DNA of 64,000 nt from an uncultured Tolumonas sp. (lineage in GTDB: Bacteria > Pseudomonadota > Gammaproteobacteria > Enterobacterales > Aeromonadaceae). Position numbers and translations under genes: made by a program. The notes beneath the pieces were generated by a model that worked only from the letters and a program-made list of their open reading frames with translations, ran no database searches and had not been told where the DNA came from. This document shows, piece by piece, positions 54,949 to 64,000 of the stretch (its first letter is position 1; every line of letters starts with the position of its first letter). The stretch covers positions 124,001 through 188,000 of the forward strand of contig NZ_OY781373.1 of assembly GCF_963676665.1 (NCBI RefSeq). Reading direction: 5' to 3'.

Positions 54949-57750
54949 ATGGCGAAAAAACAGCATCTCATTAAAGAACGACTCAGTCAGATGTACGACT
55001 TTGGTGCAGAGCCCTATGAATTGAGCAATTGTCTAAAGGAGAGTAAGCAAAAGCTTATTCTAGCTGGAGCAAAAGTTGATAATTTACCTAGAACTAAGGA
55101 AAAAAGATTACATCTACTGAGTACCTTACCACCTAGAGCTAGGTCTGTAGTTTTGAGATGGTTTCGTACTAACGTACAATTTTCTGAACAAGATGATCCA
55201 ACTAAAATAGTTAATGAACTTCTGTTAAACGAAAATTGTGAGAACAAAAAAGAGTCTACAAAATCATTGTGGCGCGCAATTTTTGGATTCTATGTTTCTG
55301 AATCATGTCCTGAGATCATTAAACAGTTTCTTAATGATGAAGAAATTAAGCTAATCAATGATGAAGATCCCGAGGCCTTCACAAATAGTTTGCCAAAATA
55401 TCCAGTTATAGATTTGACAGATGAAGATATCACTGAATGTTTGTCAATAATTCAGGGGGACAACATATCTTATTCGAATCGGGTAATACCGATGTTTGTT
55501 GCTGGTATTCTTCAAGCTGTTAAGGGGGAAGTGGATGCGAGCAATGTATGGAAAGAAAAATTATTAGCTCACCCTGCACCAATTGTACATGAGCTCGAAA
55601 AAGTAATTGCAGGATTTTGGGCCAGTAATGATAAGAAGGTAATTGATTACGTAACAACATCACAGGCAGAACCAGTTTTATTAAGTGACATAGATTATGG
55701 AATAGAAGATATTTCCTTTATCGGTGTTGTATCGAAATTACTTCCATCTGGCGTTTTTTTTGTTTTACCTATTGCCCTATTTATTAATGATAAACTGTAT
55801 TATTTGTCTGAAGAGCAAACTAAGGCTCTATTTCCTCATAATGGAGAGGTGGTAGGACTTCTCAATAGCCATTTCCCCCAAAATGTCACACAAGGTGAGT
55901 TAGGAATATGGCAAGCTACACATCAACCCTCCGATAAGCCTGCTCAATGTAGACTGACCCGTTATCAATCATATGTATACCGTGTGGTAAGGCTTCCTCA
56001 TTTATCTACTGAACCAGATGATGTCAGGGATTGGCTATTAACTCACTATCATCCACAAAAAGAATCTCCTGTGATTTTTTTACTTATGGATGGAGTTGGG
56101 CTAAGGTTTCCTGGAAATCTAATCGACCCGAAAAAATATGATTTTGATTTACCTCTGGATAGTTATAAAGAATTAACATGCGTTGAATTAGGTTCGCAGC
56201 AAATAACTATAGTTTCTCAACTCCCTATAACCAGCGATAAATATGATTGTGCACCAGCCAGTACTTGGATAAAGCGACTACTGAAAGAAAATTATTTATC
56301 AATAGATTTTCCTTCTTTCAGCAAAGCACAAATACAAAGTTTGACTCATTTTATAATTGAACATAAACCAAATAATAAAGCTTATCATCGCGCTTTAACT
56401 CAGCTTGAAAAAACGATGGCATCAAGGGAGTTTCTAAGCGACATAACTCAGCAACTGTTAACATTACCAGCGGTACAATCCCAAATAGATTTAGAGAAAA
56501 AAGCGATACTTGCTAGTTATGAAAATGAGCAACAGCAGTTTAGGCAGGCGATTGTCTTATTGTCAGAAAAAAAGATTCAGCTTGAAGATGAAATTGAGAA
56601 ACAAAAAAAAGAGTTAAAGAAGGCTTTGCGTCAACAGGAAAACCAACTGGATTTGCGCATCAGGCAAACTTTTGAAAGAGCCTCGCAAGATGGTGTGGAA
56701 ACATTAGCACAAGCTGCTTTATTGCGAGCGCTTATCGCGGGTACAACTGCTGGCGTGTCTCAACTAGATCCTAAAGCGAAACCTGAACAAACTTCCAATC
56801 GAACGTTACCTTTGTCAGAACCTGAACAATGTATATCGGTAATGGGAAACGAAATAAACTCTAAAAAACAGTTAATAGCTGCGATAGCAAAACAATCGCT
56901 CGTAACGGGTTTAAGTGAAGACCTCTTGTCCAGTATCGTTGCTGCAGCAAACGTTACATCAATTGTTGGATTAACAGGAAAATATACTAAAAATACACTT
57001 TCCTCTTTGGCCAATATTATGTCAGGAGGCGTCCGGAGTGTGGTTTCTATCCATGGCGATCTTTTTAGTATTAGTGATTTAATGAAATCACCTACCTTGG
57101 TTATAAGTGCAGGAACAACTTGCTCTATGACTTTAGGAGATTATTTAACGCATCAGCAAACTAACGGTGTAGCTACAATAGTGGAACTACGTGGATTTAA
57201 CCGCGCACCACCAGAAACCCTACTACCTGAGCTAAGTGATAGTTTGTTCAGTGATGAACATTCATCGGGATTCTGTTGGACAGACAATAATCATGTCTTA
57301 CGCCATCTTTTATTCAGTCAACCGGTGTTATTTGTGCTGACATTTGCCGTTGGCAAAAGCACGTTTCCATTACAAGGGCCAATGGCTCACAAATTGCCGG
57401 TCTTTCTTGCTGATACAGTATGGGGTGATGAGCAACCAGCTGATTTATCAAGCAATATAACGATGACTTATATGACATCAGCGTCGCGGCAATTCTTTTT
57501 CACTGATCCCGAGAAATTGGCTAAGCATTACGGCAACAATAAGCAAACAATGTTAACGGTGCTAAAAGCATTTGGTTTTTCTGATGAAAGATCACAAGCG
57601 ATAGTTGAGTTGGCTTTTAACGCTGGACGCAGTACCCCGGAGAAAATAACTTCAGTTATTGAATCGTTATCTCCAGCATTAAAACATTATGCTCAGGAAA
57701 TTACACAAGGCGAAGCTTACATGGAACTAGATTGCCTGTTTCGGCCATAA
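54949..57750 (+). CDS. large coiled-coil defence-operon protein (DruG-like)
   Basis: About 933 aa from ATG 54949, with AAGGAG eleven bases upstream. The N-terminal half has no motif I recognise. Residues about 515-580 form a coiled coil (AIVLLSEKKIQLEDEIEKQK and onward). A C-terminal domain of about 300 residues contains GGVRSVVSIHGDLFSISDLM and VLFVLTFAVGKSTFPLQGPM. The AVGKST there is not a Walker A because the preceding glycine is missing. It overlaps nothing upstream but its end is 14 bp before the helicase start. Position and size match DruG. Confidence 0.73.
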   Translation: MAKKQHLIKERLSQMYDFGAEPYELSNCLKESKQKLILAGAKVDNLPRTKEKRLHLLSTLPPRARSVVLRWFRTNVQFSEQDDPTKIVNELLLNENCENKKESTKSLWRAIFGFYVSESCPEIIKQFLNDEEIKLINDEDPEAFTNSLPKYPVIDLTDEDITECLSIIQGDNISYSNRVIPMFVAGILQAVKGEVDASNVWKEKLLAHPAPIVHELEKVIAGFWASNDKKVIDYVTTSQAEPVLLSDIDYGIEDISFIGVVSKLLPSGVFFVLPIALFINDKLYYLSEEQTKALFPHNGEVVGLLNSHFPQNVTQGELGIWQATHQPSDKPAQCRLTRYQSYVYRVVRLPHLSTEPDDVRDWLLTHYHPQKESPVIFLLMDGVGLRFPGNLIDPKKYDFDLPLDSYKELTCVELGSQQITIVSQLPITSDKYDCAPASTWIKRLLKENYLSIDFPSFSKAQIQSLTHFIIEHKPNNKAYHRALTQLEKTMASREFLSDITQQLLTLPAVQSQIDLEKKAILASYENEQQQFRQAIVLLSEKKIQLEDEIEKQKKELKKALRQQENQLDLRIRQTFERASQDGVETLAQAALLRALIAGTTAGVSQLDPKAKPEQTSNRTLPLSEPEQCISVMGNEINSKKQLIAAIAKQSLVTGLSEDLLSSIVAAANVTSIVGLTGKYTKNTLSSLANIMSGGVRSVVSIHGDLFSISDLMKSPTLVISAGTTCSMTLGDYLTHQQTNGVATIVELRGFNRAPPETLLPELSDSLFSDEHSSGFCWTDNNHVLRHLLFSQPVLFVLTFAVGKSTFPLQGPMAHKLPVFLADTVWGDEQPADLSSNITMTYMTSASRQFFFTDPEKLAKHYGNNKQTMLTVLKAFGFSDERSQAIVELAFNAGRSTPEKITSVIESLSPALKHYAQEITQGEAYMELDCLFRP

Positions 57751-57764
57751 TCAAAGGAGTTATT

Positions 57765-60700
57765 GTGAATAACCCATTGGAAACTTTTGAGTCTATCAGA
57801 GATTTTTATATCACCTATCTCGAAACTGCATTTCGCATTGGTTCTCCTATTATCCAGGCATACCGTCGGGAATTACTTGAAGAGCAAGGCACTTTGTGTG
57901 CGGATTTATTTTTGGAACCAATGCCTCGATATCAAGATTATGGTTTAACAATCAGCGATCTACGAAATACCGCTATTGGTGAAAAATGGTTACCGGGATT
58001 TACTGCACAGCAAAGAGCGGCATTCATCGACCTATGTTTGGGGGGATTGCTTCCTAGGGATTCAATCAAGACCTCAGAGGGGCGATATAAACTTTATACT
58101 CATCAGTTAGACATGTTGAAAAGAGGCGTGCAACCAGCAATGCCTGGGATTGTCACATCTGGTACTGGTTCAGGTAAAACAGAATCCTTCCTACTTCCTA
58201 TTCTTGCGCAAATAGCAAAAGAGGCAAGCGGGTGGCCACAAAGTTCCGAACTTAAATGTTGGCAACCTTGGTGGAAAAAGCCTAATGCTCAACCAACTTT
58301 CATGCGCGAATTTGAAGCTCCAACGCGTCCCAAAGCCGTTCGAGCATTAATATTATATCCAATGAATGCATTGGTTGAGGATCAGCTAGTGCGTATGCGT
58401 CGATCTTTGGATTCCAATGAGGTGCATAAGGTTATGGATGCTCATTTTGGGGGCAATCGAATATTCTTTGGCCGTTACACAAGTGCAACTAAAGTAACTG
58501 GATGGTTGAATCATCCCCGGAAAAATAATGACAAAAAAGAAAAACGGCGCGTTGCAAATAAAATAATAGAACTACGAAAATATCTTAATTCTGTTGAGCA
58601 AACTCATATAGAAGCTGAACGTCAAGGCGTTTTGGAAAAAGATGACAACCTGCAATTTAATTTCCCCAAACCTTCAGGTGGGGAAGTTCTTAGCCGTTGG
58701 GATATGCAAAAAACACCACCTGACATTCTTATAACCAACACGAGCATGCTTTCAACCATGCTCGTGCGTGAAATCGATGATCCAATTTTCGATCAGACTC
58801 AAAAGTGGCTTGAAAGTGATCATAATGCCTATTTTTATCTTGTCCTAGATGAGCTGCATCTCCAACGTGGTACGGCAGGGACAGAAGTCAGTTATTTGCT
58901 GAAACATTTGATTAATCGGCTGGGGTTGGATCATCCGCAGCATCGGCATAAATTACGTATTCTGGCTTCTAGCGCCTCACTACCAGTAGAAGGTCCCGAA
59001 GGAGAGCAAAGTATTGAGTATCTTTGGGGCATGTTTGGTCGGCGCGGATTACCTATAAATTCAAATGCGAAAGACTGGGCTACCTGCATAGTCAATGGAA
59101 CGCATGTGCCACCTGTAAAAACATCTAATTTTTGTGGCGATGTCGTGGCATTCTGTCACGCTGTTAATCAGTTAAAATATAATAGTTTAATTTCAGAAAA
59201 TGCAGACCTCTGGTATAACATTGCCCGAAATTTGGGATGCTATTTTGAAGGTGCTGATGCTGAAGACCTTGCGCAAAAGTCTGTCATATTAGCTTCAAGC
59301 ATGCTGGAAAATGGGTGTATTGATGATGATAAATCTCTATGTGCTACAGCAATAAACGGATTAGCAAAACGTTTGTTTGGAGATCATCCCAATGCACGCG
59401 AAGGTGTCAGCGCTTTAATATATTTAAGGACAACAGTTGATCACTGGTTGCAATGGTTTAAACATCCTTTTCCTAACAATATAAATCTCCCTCGTTTTAG
59501 AGCTCACGCCTTTTTACGCGCATTGGAAGGATTACATGCTGCACCATTACCATTCCCCTCATTCGCAACGACTGAGGAAATAAATCATCAACTGTTTCAT
59601 GATCTAACTGTCGAGTCAGGCCTACGCTATGGGCTGCGTGAATATGAGCTCAAAAAATCGCGGCGTGTAGAACTTTTATATTGTGAATGTTGTGCTGCAT
59701 TATTTTTCGGCGGTAAGCCGTCAAGTTTTTCAGTAGAGCAACGTATTGAATTACTACCAAACGATCCTGATACAGATCAACTTCCTGAACATGCTAAATC
59801 TGTCATGATTGAACGTCGATCCGCTGAAGAATACGCATTATTCATGCCTACTGTTAATCGCTTCTGGCCTCAAGGTGAAGAACTCCTAAATGATGATGGA
59901 GGTTCTTTTGGCCGATGGATTAAAGCCAGTTATGACCCATTTACAGCAACTATCCAACGAATATCTCCCAAAAACCAACTACCAGAAACTAATATTGCAG
60001 GATGGTTTTATCATGTACCCCTAGGAAAGTTTGATACCCCGAAAAGAGGACAATCATCTAGTCAATCTCAGGGTACTGCTCTACCTTTTCAGTGTCCGGC
60101 ATGCGGTACATCTTATGTTTTTGGTAAAGGGAAAAAGTCTCCAATTCGCGGTTTTCGAGTCGGTTTTGCAAAAACTACACAGCTACTAGCTAGTACTTTG
60201 ATGGCGGAATTACAGCGTTCCAGTACTAACGAACGATTAGTGACCTTTTCCGACAGTCGGCAAGATGCAGCCAAGGCAGCTTTGGATCTGGAATCTGGTC
60301 ACCATAATGATGTTCGTAGGGAGATCGTAGTACATGCGCTAAAAGAGCTTCAGGCAGGAAAAATATCCCATGACAAATTGAAAGAACGCTTAGATGAAGT
60401 GATTAAGCGTAGAAAAATTTTGGCTGGACTTGATGTCTCTTCTGATGAACAAGAAAACGAATTTGAAGAATTATCAACAGAGCGTAAATACATTAACGAT
60501 CTACTTTCAAAGCCTCAAGTGGATAGTATTTCACTAGGTGAAATATTAGAACCAGCAGCTCCAGAAGCTGGAAAACGGTTAAATAAACTGTTATCCAAGT
60601 TGGTCAAAGCAGGCATCCATCCTACAGATCCAACTGGTATTAGTCCTGTTCCGGATCCGACAAATTATAAAGAAGATATCGTTACTTTTTCCTGGCAACA

Positions 60701-63700
60701 GTTATTTGACAAAGATCTGCAAGGCGAATTGTGTTGGACGAAGCATCCTGCTTATGAAGAAAATCTTGATGTTGCTCGTAAAGAAATTTCTTGGGATTTG
60801 AAAAAACTGGCTGGAGAAAGTGTATTTAGTAAAACCTATTTTGCGCTAGAAGAGGCCGGATGGGGTTATCCTTGTCTTCCGTATACCGACAACCACACAC
60901 GGGAAACACTGGCGAAATTTGATGCAATGCTGCGCGTACTCGCCGATGCTTACCGAGTTAGCCCATCACAATATGAGAATAAGGAAACAATTTGGCGTTC
61001 TGCAGCAGATGTGAACCAGAAAAACAGGTTGCGTCGCTTTGCTGATGCGATTTGCCAGCATTCTGGTGGTAAAGCCTTAGATTTAATCGGGGAGTTTTTG
61101 GTTTTACTTGAACGAACTGGTCATCAGGGAGGCATTATTGATATCGGGAAGGTTCATTTTCGATTGATTGATTCTGCGCATAACTTCTGGCGTTGTAGCA
61201 ATTGTGGACGAGTTCACTTACATCATGGAGCTAAATTATGTACGCGTTGCTATGCACTTTTACCAGAAAAACCATCTGGTGGCGCAAGCACACTACAAAC
61301 CAAAAACTATCTTGGCAAACGTATTACACAATTTCCTGGTATTCGAAGGATGCGTTCTGAAGAACTCACTGGTATGACTGAGAACCCAGCTGCAAGGCTG
61401 CGCAGGTTCAAGGGCATATTGATTGCTGATGACGATGATATTCTTCCTTCAGGTCTAAAAGACTTTGAACCAGAAGTGAGCCTGGACAGAGCTGCTCGTA
61501 TTGTGGATGTGCTTTCCGTTACTACAACGATGGAAGTCGGAGTTGATATTGGCGATCTACGTGCAGTCTTTCAAGCCAATATGCCTCCCCAGCGATTTAA
61601 CTACCAGCAACGCGTCGGGCGGGCAGGACGTAGAGGCCAAGCATTTGCTTTTGTTTTGACTGCATGTCGTAGTAAAAGTCATGATCTATTTTATTTCCGT
61701 CATCCAGAAAAAATAACTGGAGATCTTCCACCACCTCCGTTTTTAACTACTAAATTGGAGATGATTTGTCAGAGGTTAGTGCGTAAGGTCTGGCTAGTAT
61801 CAGCTTTTAAATGGCTTAGGCGGGAAACAGAGCATTTAGGCCGACCATGGCCTGTTGATTCTAGTAGTCAAAAACCAGATAACCATGGCGAGTTTTTCTA
61901 CGTTCACTGGCTAAAAGAACATCAGTCTGAATGGCTGCCGAGTATTCGTCAGGCTTTAGATGCGACAATAGAGAAACGTGATGAATATGCTCAAGTCTGT
62001 ATGGAGCAAAATAAAAACTTCGTACAGACAATAGCGCAAATTTTAACTTCAGAAAGTGTAATACAGGATATTTACTCTGTGCTTAATGATGATGCTATGG
62101 CAGAAAAGGGCTTAGCAGAGGCTTTAGCAGAACAGGGCAAATTTCCTATGTATGGCATGCCAACCAGAACTCGGAACTTGCTTACCAAACCTATAAGCCT
62201 AAATGAGGACGAAATTCAATTTGCAAGTATGGATCGCGACCTTGATATTGCGATTCAGGAGTTTGCACCGGGAAAATATCTTGTACAGGATAAACGCCGT
62301 TATTTTACTGCGGGTTATTCCGGTATGTTAAAGCAGAGCTACAAAAATCCTATGGAATTTAATTCCGATAGTAATGAACCGGGTGAATCTCGAAGAATGG
62401 TTGTTTGCCCAGTATGTAAAGTTTGGGTTCCAGCAAGTAAAAAAACTGAGGAATGTACAGCCTGTGGAGCTGTAATGGATGAAGCAGAAAATTACCAATG
62501 CTATGTACCTAATGGATTTATAACCACATTAGAAGAAAAGCCAGCTAAAGAAGATTTTGATCAAACGCTGACAGCAGGTAGTAGAGTATCAATTGCAGAA
62601 GCTTATTCACTTTCAGCTATTTCTGAGCCTGATAGCAATATTACCTTTCAGCTCCAATCACAAATTTGCCTCCATCGATTAAATCGCGGTGTTTATAGCA
62701 ATAATACTTGGAGTGGTTTTAGTGCTGAACACGGTAACTTATCCTTCAAATATCGAAAAGAAGGCCTTTCCGAGTATCTAATGGCAAAGAACATCTGGCT
62801 GGACAGTAATGTTCTTGAAATAGATTCATCTCTGAAGAGACGATTTACACCTACACAAGAAGGCAGCCCATCATTTTATCTTTCCGCTCCCAAAGTTACA
62901 GATTTACTAGCATTGATGGTAACCAATGTGCCCGAAGGACTTCAGCTGCTAAACTCTAAGGGGACATTAACCTCCGCTTTTCGGGCTGCAGCGTTGTCTG
63001 CATCTTTTATGATCGTCAACTATGCTTCAAAAGAGCTATTTGATATCGACCCCGAAGAAATTGAAATTTTGGAGCCTCGAGTGCAAATGTTAAAAGATGG
63101 CTCCTATTCGCCTGTATTACAAATGGCCGATCGGCTCGTTAATGGTTCTGGTTTATGTGAGCGATTACAGCAGAAAGGGAGCTCTTGTAAGCCAATTATT
63201 ATTGAAATTTTGAAAGCAATATCCAGTGACAAAGAGGTCTATCCGTTAAAAGAGTTACTATATCCAGAACATCGTGAAAAATGTCTTCAGGGATGTTACT
63301 TATGTCTACACAGATATGGTAACCAAGCCTATCATGGATTGTTGGATTGGAGGTTGGGTCTCGATGCTATTCAGCTACTTTTAGATAACACTTACGATGC
63401 AGGACTATATGGTAAATTTACAGCCCCGAGCATTGAAGACTGGCAATGTAATGCATTGAAATTAGCAAATGAAGCTGCATCATTATTTAATAGTTCCACA
63501 AAGATAGTTGGAAATCTTCCACTAATTAGTATCGGTCCTGAACGTTGGGCTGTAGTTGTTCATCCATTCTGGAATCGAGAAATTCTTTTTAAGGCCAATC
63601 CTGAACTTGAGGAGTTCTCGTTACAAATGGAGGATATTGAGTTTGTTGATACTTTTGAATTGTCGCGTCGTATGGGATATGTGATGGCCAATTTGCGTTC

Positions 63701-63713
63701 ACAATCAAATTGA
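57765..63713 (+). CDS. giant DUF1998 helicase (DruE-like)
   Basis: About 1982 aa superfamily 2 helicase. Walker A is VTSGTGSGKTESFLLPIL near residue 135 and the DEAH-type box is YLVLDELHLQRGTAGTEVSY near 360. The C-terminal RecA lobe has TFSDSRQDAAKAAL and TTTMEVGVDIGDLRAVFQAN, then QQRVGRAGRRGQ near 1283. Cysteine pairs likely to bind zinc occur near 640, 776, 1143-1160, 1547-1568 and, in the C-terminal DUF1998 domain, CLQGCYLCLHRYGN near 1840. GTG 57765 with AAGGAG is preferred over the TTG at 57732. The size and domain set fit DruE. Confidence 0.9.
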   Translation: MNNPLETFESIRDFYITYLETAFRIGSPIIQAYRRELLEEQGTLCADLFLEPMPRYQDYGLTISDLRNTAIGEKWLPGFTAQQRAAFIDLCLGGLLPRDSIKTSEGRYKLYTHQLDMLKRGVQPAMPGIVTSGTGSGKTESFLLPILAQIAKEASGWPQSSELKCWQPWWKKPNAQPTFMREFEAPTRPKAVRALILYPMNALVEDQLVRMRRSLDSNEVHKVMDAHFGGNRIFFGRYTSATKVTGWLNHPRKNNDKKEKRRVANKIIELRKYLNSVEQTHIEAERQGVLEKDDNLQFNFPKPSGGEVLSRWDMQKTPPDILITNTSMLSTMLVREIDDPIFDQTQKWLESDHNAYFYLVLDELHLQRGTAGTEVSYLLKHLINRLGLDHPQHRHKLRILASSASLPVEGPEGEQSIEYLWGMFGRRGLPINSNAKDWATCIVNGTHVPPVKTSNFCGDVVAFCHAVNQLKYNSLISENADLWYNIARNLGCYFEGADAEDLAQKSVILASSMLENGCIDDDKSLCATAINGLAKRLFGDHPNAREGVSALIYLRTTVDHWLQWFKHPFPNNINLPRFRAHAFLRALEGLHAAPLPFPSFATTEEINHQLFHDLTVESGLRYGLREYELKKSRRVELLYCECCAALFFGGKPSSFSVEQRIELLPNDPDTDQLPEHAKSVMIERRSAEEYALFMPTVNRFWPQGEELLNDDGGSFGRWIKASYDPFTATIQRISPKNQLPETNIAGWFYHVPLGKFDTPKRGQSSSQSQGTALPFQCPACGTSYVFGKGKKSPIRGFRVGFAKTTQLLASTLMAELQRSSTNERLVTFSDSRQDAAKAALDLESGHHNDVRREIVVHALKELQAGKISHDKLKERLDEVIKRRKILAGLDVSSDEQENEFEELSTERKYINDLLSKPQVDSISLGEILEPAAPEAGKRLNKLLSKLVKAGIHPTDPTGISPVPDPTNYKEDIVTFSWQQLFDKDLQGELCWTKHPAYEENLDVARKEISWDLKKLAGESVFSKTYFALEEAGWGYPCLPYTDNHTRETLAKFDAMLRVLADAYRVSPSQYENKETIWRSAADVNQKNRLRRFADAICQHSGGKALDLIGEFLVLLERTGHQGGIIDIGKVHFRLIDSAHNFWRCSNCGRVHLHHGAKLCTRCYALLPEKPSGGASTLQTKNYLGKRITQFPGIRRMRSEELTGMTENPAARLRRFKGILIADDDDILPSGLKDFEPEVSLDRAARIVDVLSVTTTMEVGVDIGDLRAVFQANMPPQRFNYQQRVGRAGRRGQAFAFVLTACRSKSHDLFYFRHPEKITGDLPPPPFLTTKLEMICQRLVRKVWLVSAFKWLRRETEHLGRPWPVDSSSQKPDNHGEFFYVHWLKEHQSEWLPSIRQALDATIEKRDEYAQVCMEQNKNFVQTIAQILTSESVIQDIYSVLNDDAMAEKGLAEALAEQGKFPMYGMPTRTRNLLTKPISLNEDEIQFASMDRDLDIAIQEFAPGKYLVQDKRRYFTAGYSGMLKQSYKNPMEFNSDSNEPGESRRMVVCPVCKVWVPASKKTEECTACGAVMDEAENYQCYVPNGFITTLEEKPAKEDFDQTLTAGSRVSIAEAYSLSAISEPDSNITFQLQSQICLHRLNRGVYSNNTWSGFSAEHGNLSFKYRKEGLSEYLMAKNIWLDSNVLEIDSSLKRRFTPTQEGSPSFYLSAPKVTDLLALMVTNVPEGLQLLNSKGTLTSAFRAAALSASFMIVNYASKELFDIDPEEIEILEPRVQMLKDGSYSPVLQMADRLVNGSGLCERLQQKGSSCKPIIIEILKAISSDKEVYPLKELLYPEHREKCLQGCYLCLHRYGNQAYHGLLDWRLGLDAIQLLLDNTYDAGLYGKFTAPSIEDWQCNALKLANEAASLFNSSTKIVGNLPLISIGPERWAVVVHPFWNREILFKANPELEEFSLQMEDIEFVDTFELSRRMGYVMANLRSQSN

Positions 63714-63720
63714 TACAAAA

Positions 63721-64000
63721 ATGAATCAAAGTATGCTGAAACGCACTCGCTCAGTAATGCCCTCAAAACTGGGGGTATTTACTGAGTGCCCAGCAAGATA
63801 TATTTTTGAAAGTGAGGCTTATTCTATTCCATATTTACCTTTGCATCCCCGATCCCTATTGGGAAGTGAGGTGCATCGAATAGCAAATATTTTACAGAAA
63901 AAAGGAGATATGGAGTCAGCCTCGATTATTCAACAATTAGAATATAATTTGATTACAGCTTTGACAGGTACTAGGTGGTTAGGAACATTAACCGCTTGGG
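63721..64000 (+). CDS. PD-(D/E)XK (Cas4/RecB/AddB-type) nuclease, 5' part only
   Basis: Hand-translated to the window edge: 93 codons, no stop. It starts MNQSMLKRTRSVMPSKLGVF and continues TECPARYIFESEA and LLGSEVHRIANILQKKG. The S.L..F..CP.RY.FE...GS..H pattern is the N-terminal half of the PD-(D/E)XK domain in Cas4/RecB/AddB-type proteins, before the catalytic Asp and E-x-K. It begins 7 bp after the helicase stop, so it belongs to the same operon. The rest, including any helicase domain, is outside the window. Confidence 0.7.
   Translation, partial: MNQSMLKRTRSVMPSKLGVFTECPARYIFESEAYSIPYLPLHPRSLLGSEVHRIANILQKKGDMESASIIQQLEYNLITALTGTRWLGTLTAW

Noticed and set aside
57060..57400. Walker A in the DruG-like protein (AVGKST)
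   Set aside because: The first glycine of GxxxxGK[ST] is absent and no Walker B or other NTPase motif follows, so I do not call an NTPase.
51001..63713. DISARM system
   Set aside because: A methylase next to a DUF1998 helicase recalls DISARM, but helicase and DUF1998 are in one ~1980-aa protein and no phospholipase-D gene (DrmC) is present.

Overview
The window looks like a gammaproteobacterial chromosome. KdgK, KdgR and a RutE-like reductase read like close relatives of the enterobacterial proteins, Fur- and RutR-type operators match the E. coli consensus, and the overall flavour is Aeromonadales or near it (genus not determined). About 1-40,050 is moderately GC-rich core or metabolic DNA. 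From about 40,057 to the right edge the DNA is clearly more AT-rich and is a genomic island.

Left part. 1-1.9 kb: kdgK and kdgR, divergent around a KdgR box. 2-3.1 kb: a compact tatABC operon behind a Fur-like box. 3.2-5.6 kb: a LysE exporter, an AraC regulator and a TauE/SafE transporter. 5.8-10.6 kb: a MocR-type regulator divergent from a polar amino-acid ABC transporter, with a strong terminator after the binding-protein gene. 10.7-12.3 kb: a chemoreceptor. 12.6-15.7 kb: an SDR, a second TauE-like transporter and a class III aminotransferase. 15.8-20.1 kb: a Fur-box-controlled iron-complex ABC importer with an MFS gene. 20.2-24.3 kb: a TMEM175-like channel, a RutE-like reductase, an SRPBCC protein, and a LysR/MFS pair. 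24.3-26.6 kb: a LysR/CMD/tautomerase/DUF4865 cassette bracketed by two 45-bp direct repeats.

Pyrimidine block (26.7-37.5 kb). preT, preA, a dihydropyrimidinase and an M20 amidohydrolase form one operon. A RutR-type TetR gene and a NitT/TauT-type ABC transporter follow. Four RutR-like operators (TTGACCA-NN-TGGTCAA type) lie in the two promoter regions. With the aminotransferase at 14.4 kb and the RutE-like reductase at 20.9 kb, every step from uracil to 3-hydroxypropionate has a candidate gene. One ABC permease gene is broken by a single extra base in an 8-G tract. A PAS/GGDEF diguanylate cyclase closes the block.

Genomic island (40.06 kb to beyond 64 kb). A 14-nt piece identical in form to a tRNA-Ser 3' end, next to a terminator, marks the integration site. 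A P4-type tyrosine integrase follows. Then come an RHH-like protein, a 10-copy GATAGCA array, AlpA, an inovirus Gp2/YagK-like protein, DUF932, a YqaJ nuclease, an RDF-like protein, an XRE repressor and several small unknowns. The cargo is a large defence operon: a C5-cytosine methyltransferase, two ~930-aa proteins of unknown fold, a ~1980-aa DUF1998 helicase and, 7 bp downstream, a PD-(D/E)XK-like nuclease cut by the window edge. This gene order fits a Druantia type II-like system, with the nuclease as a possible extra component.
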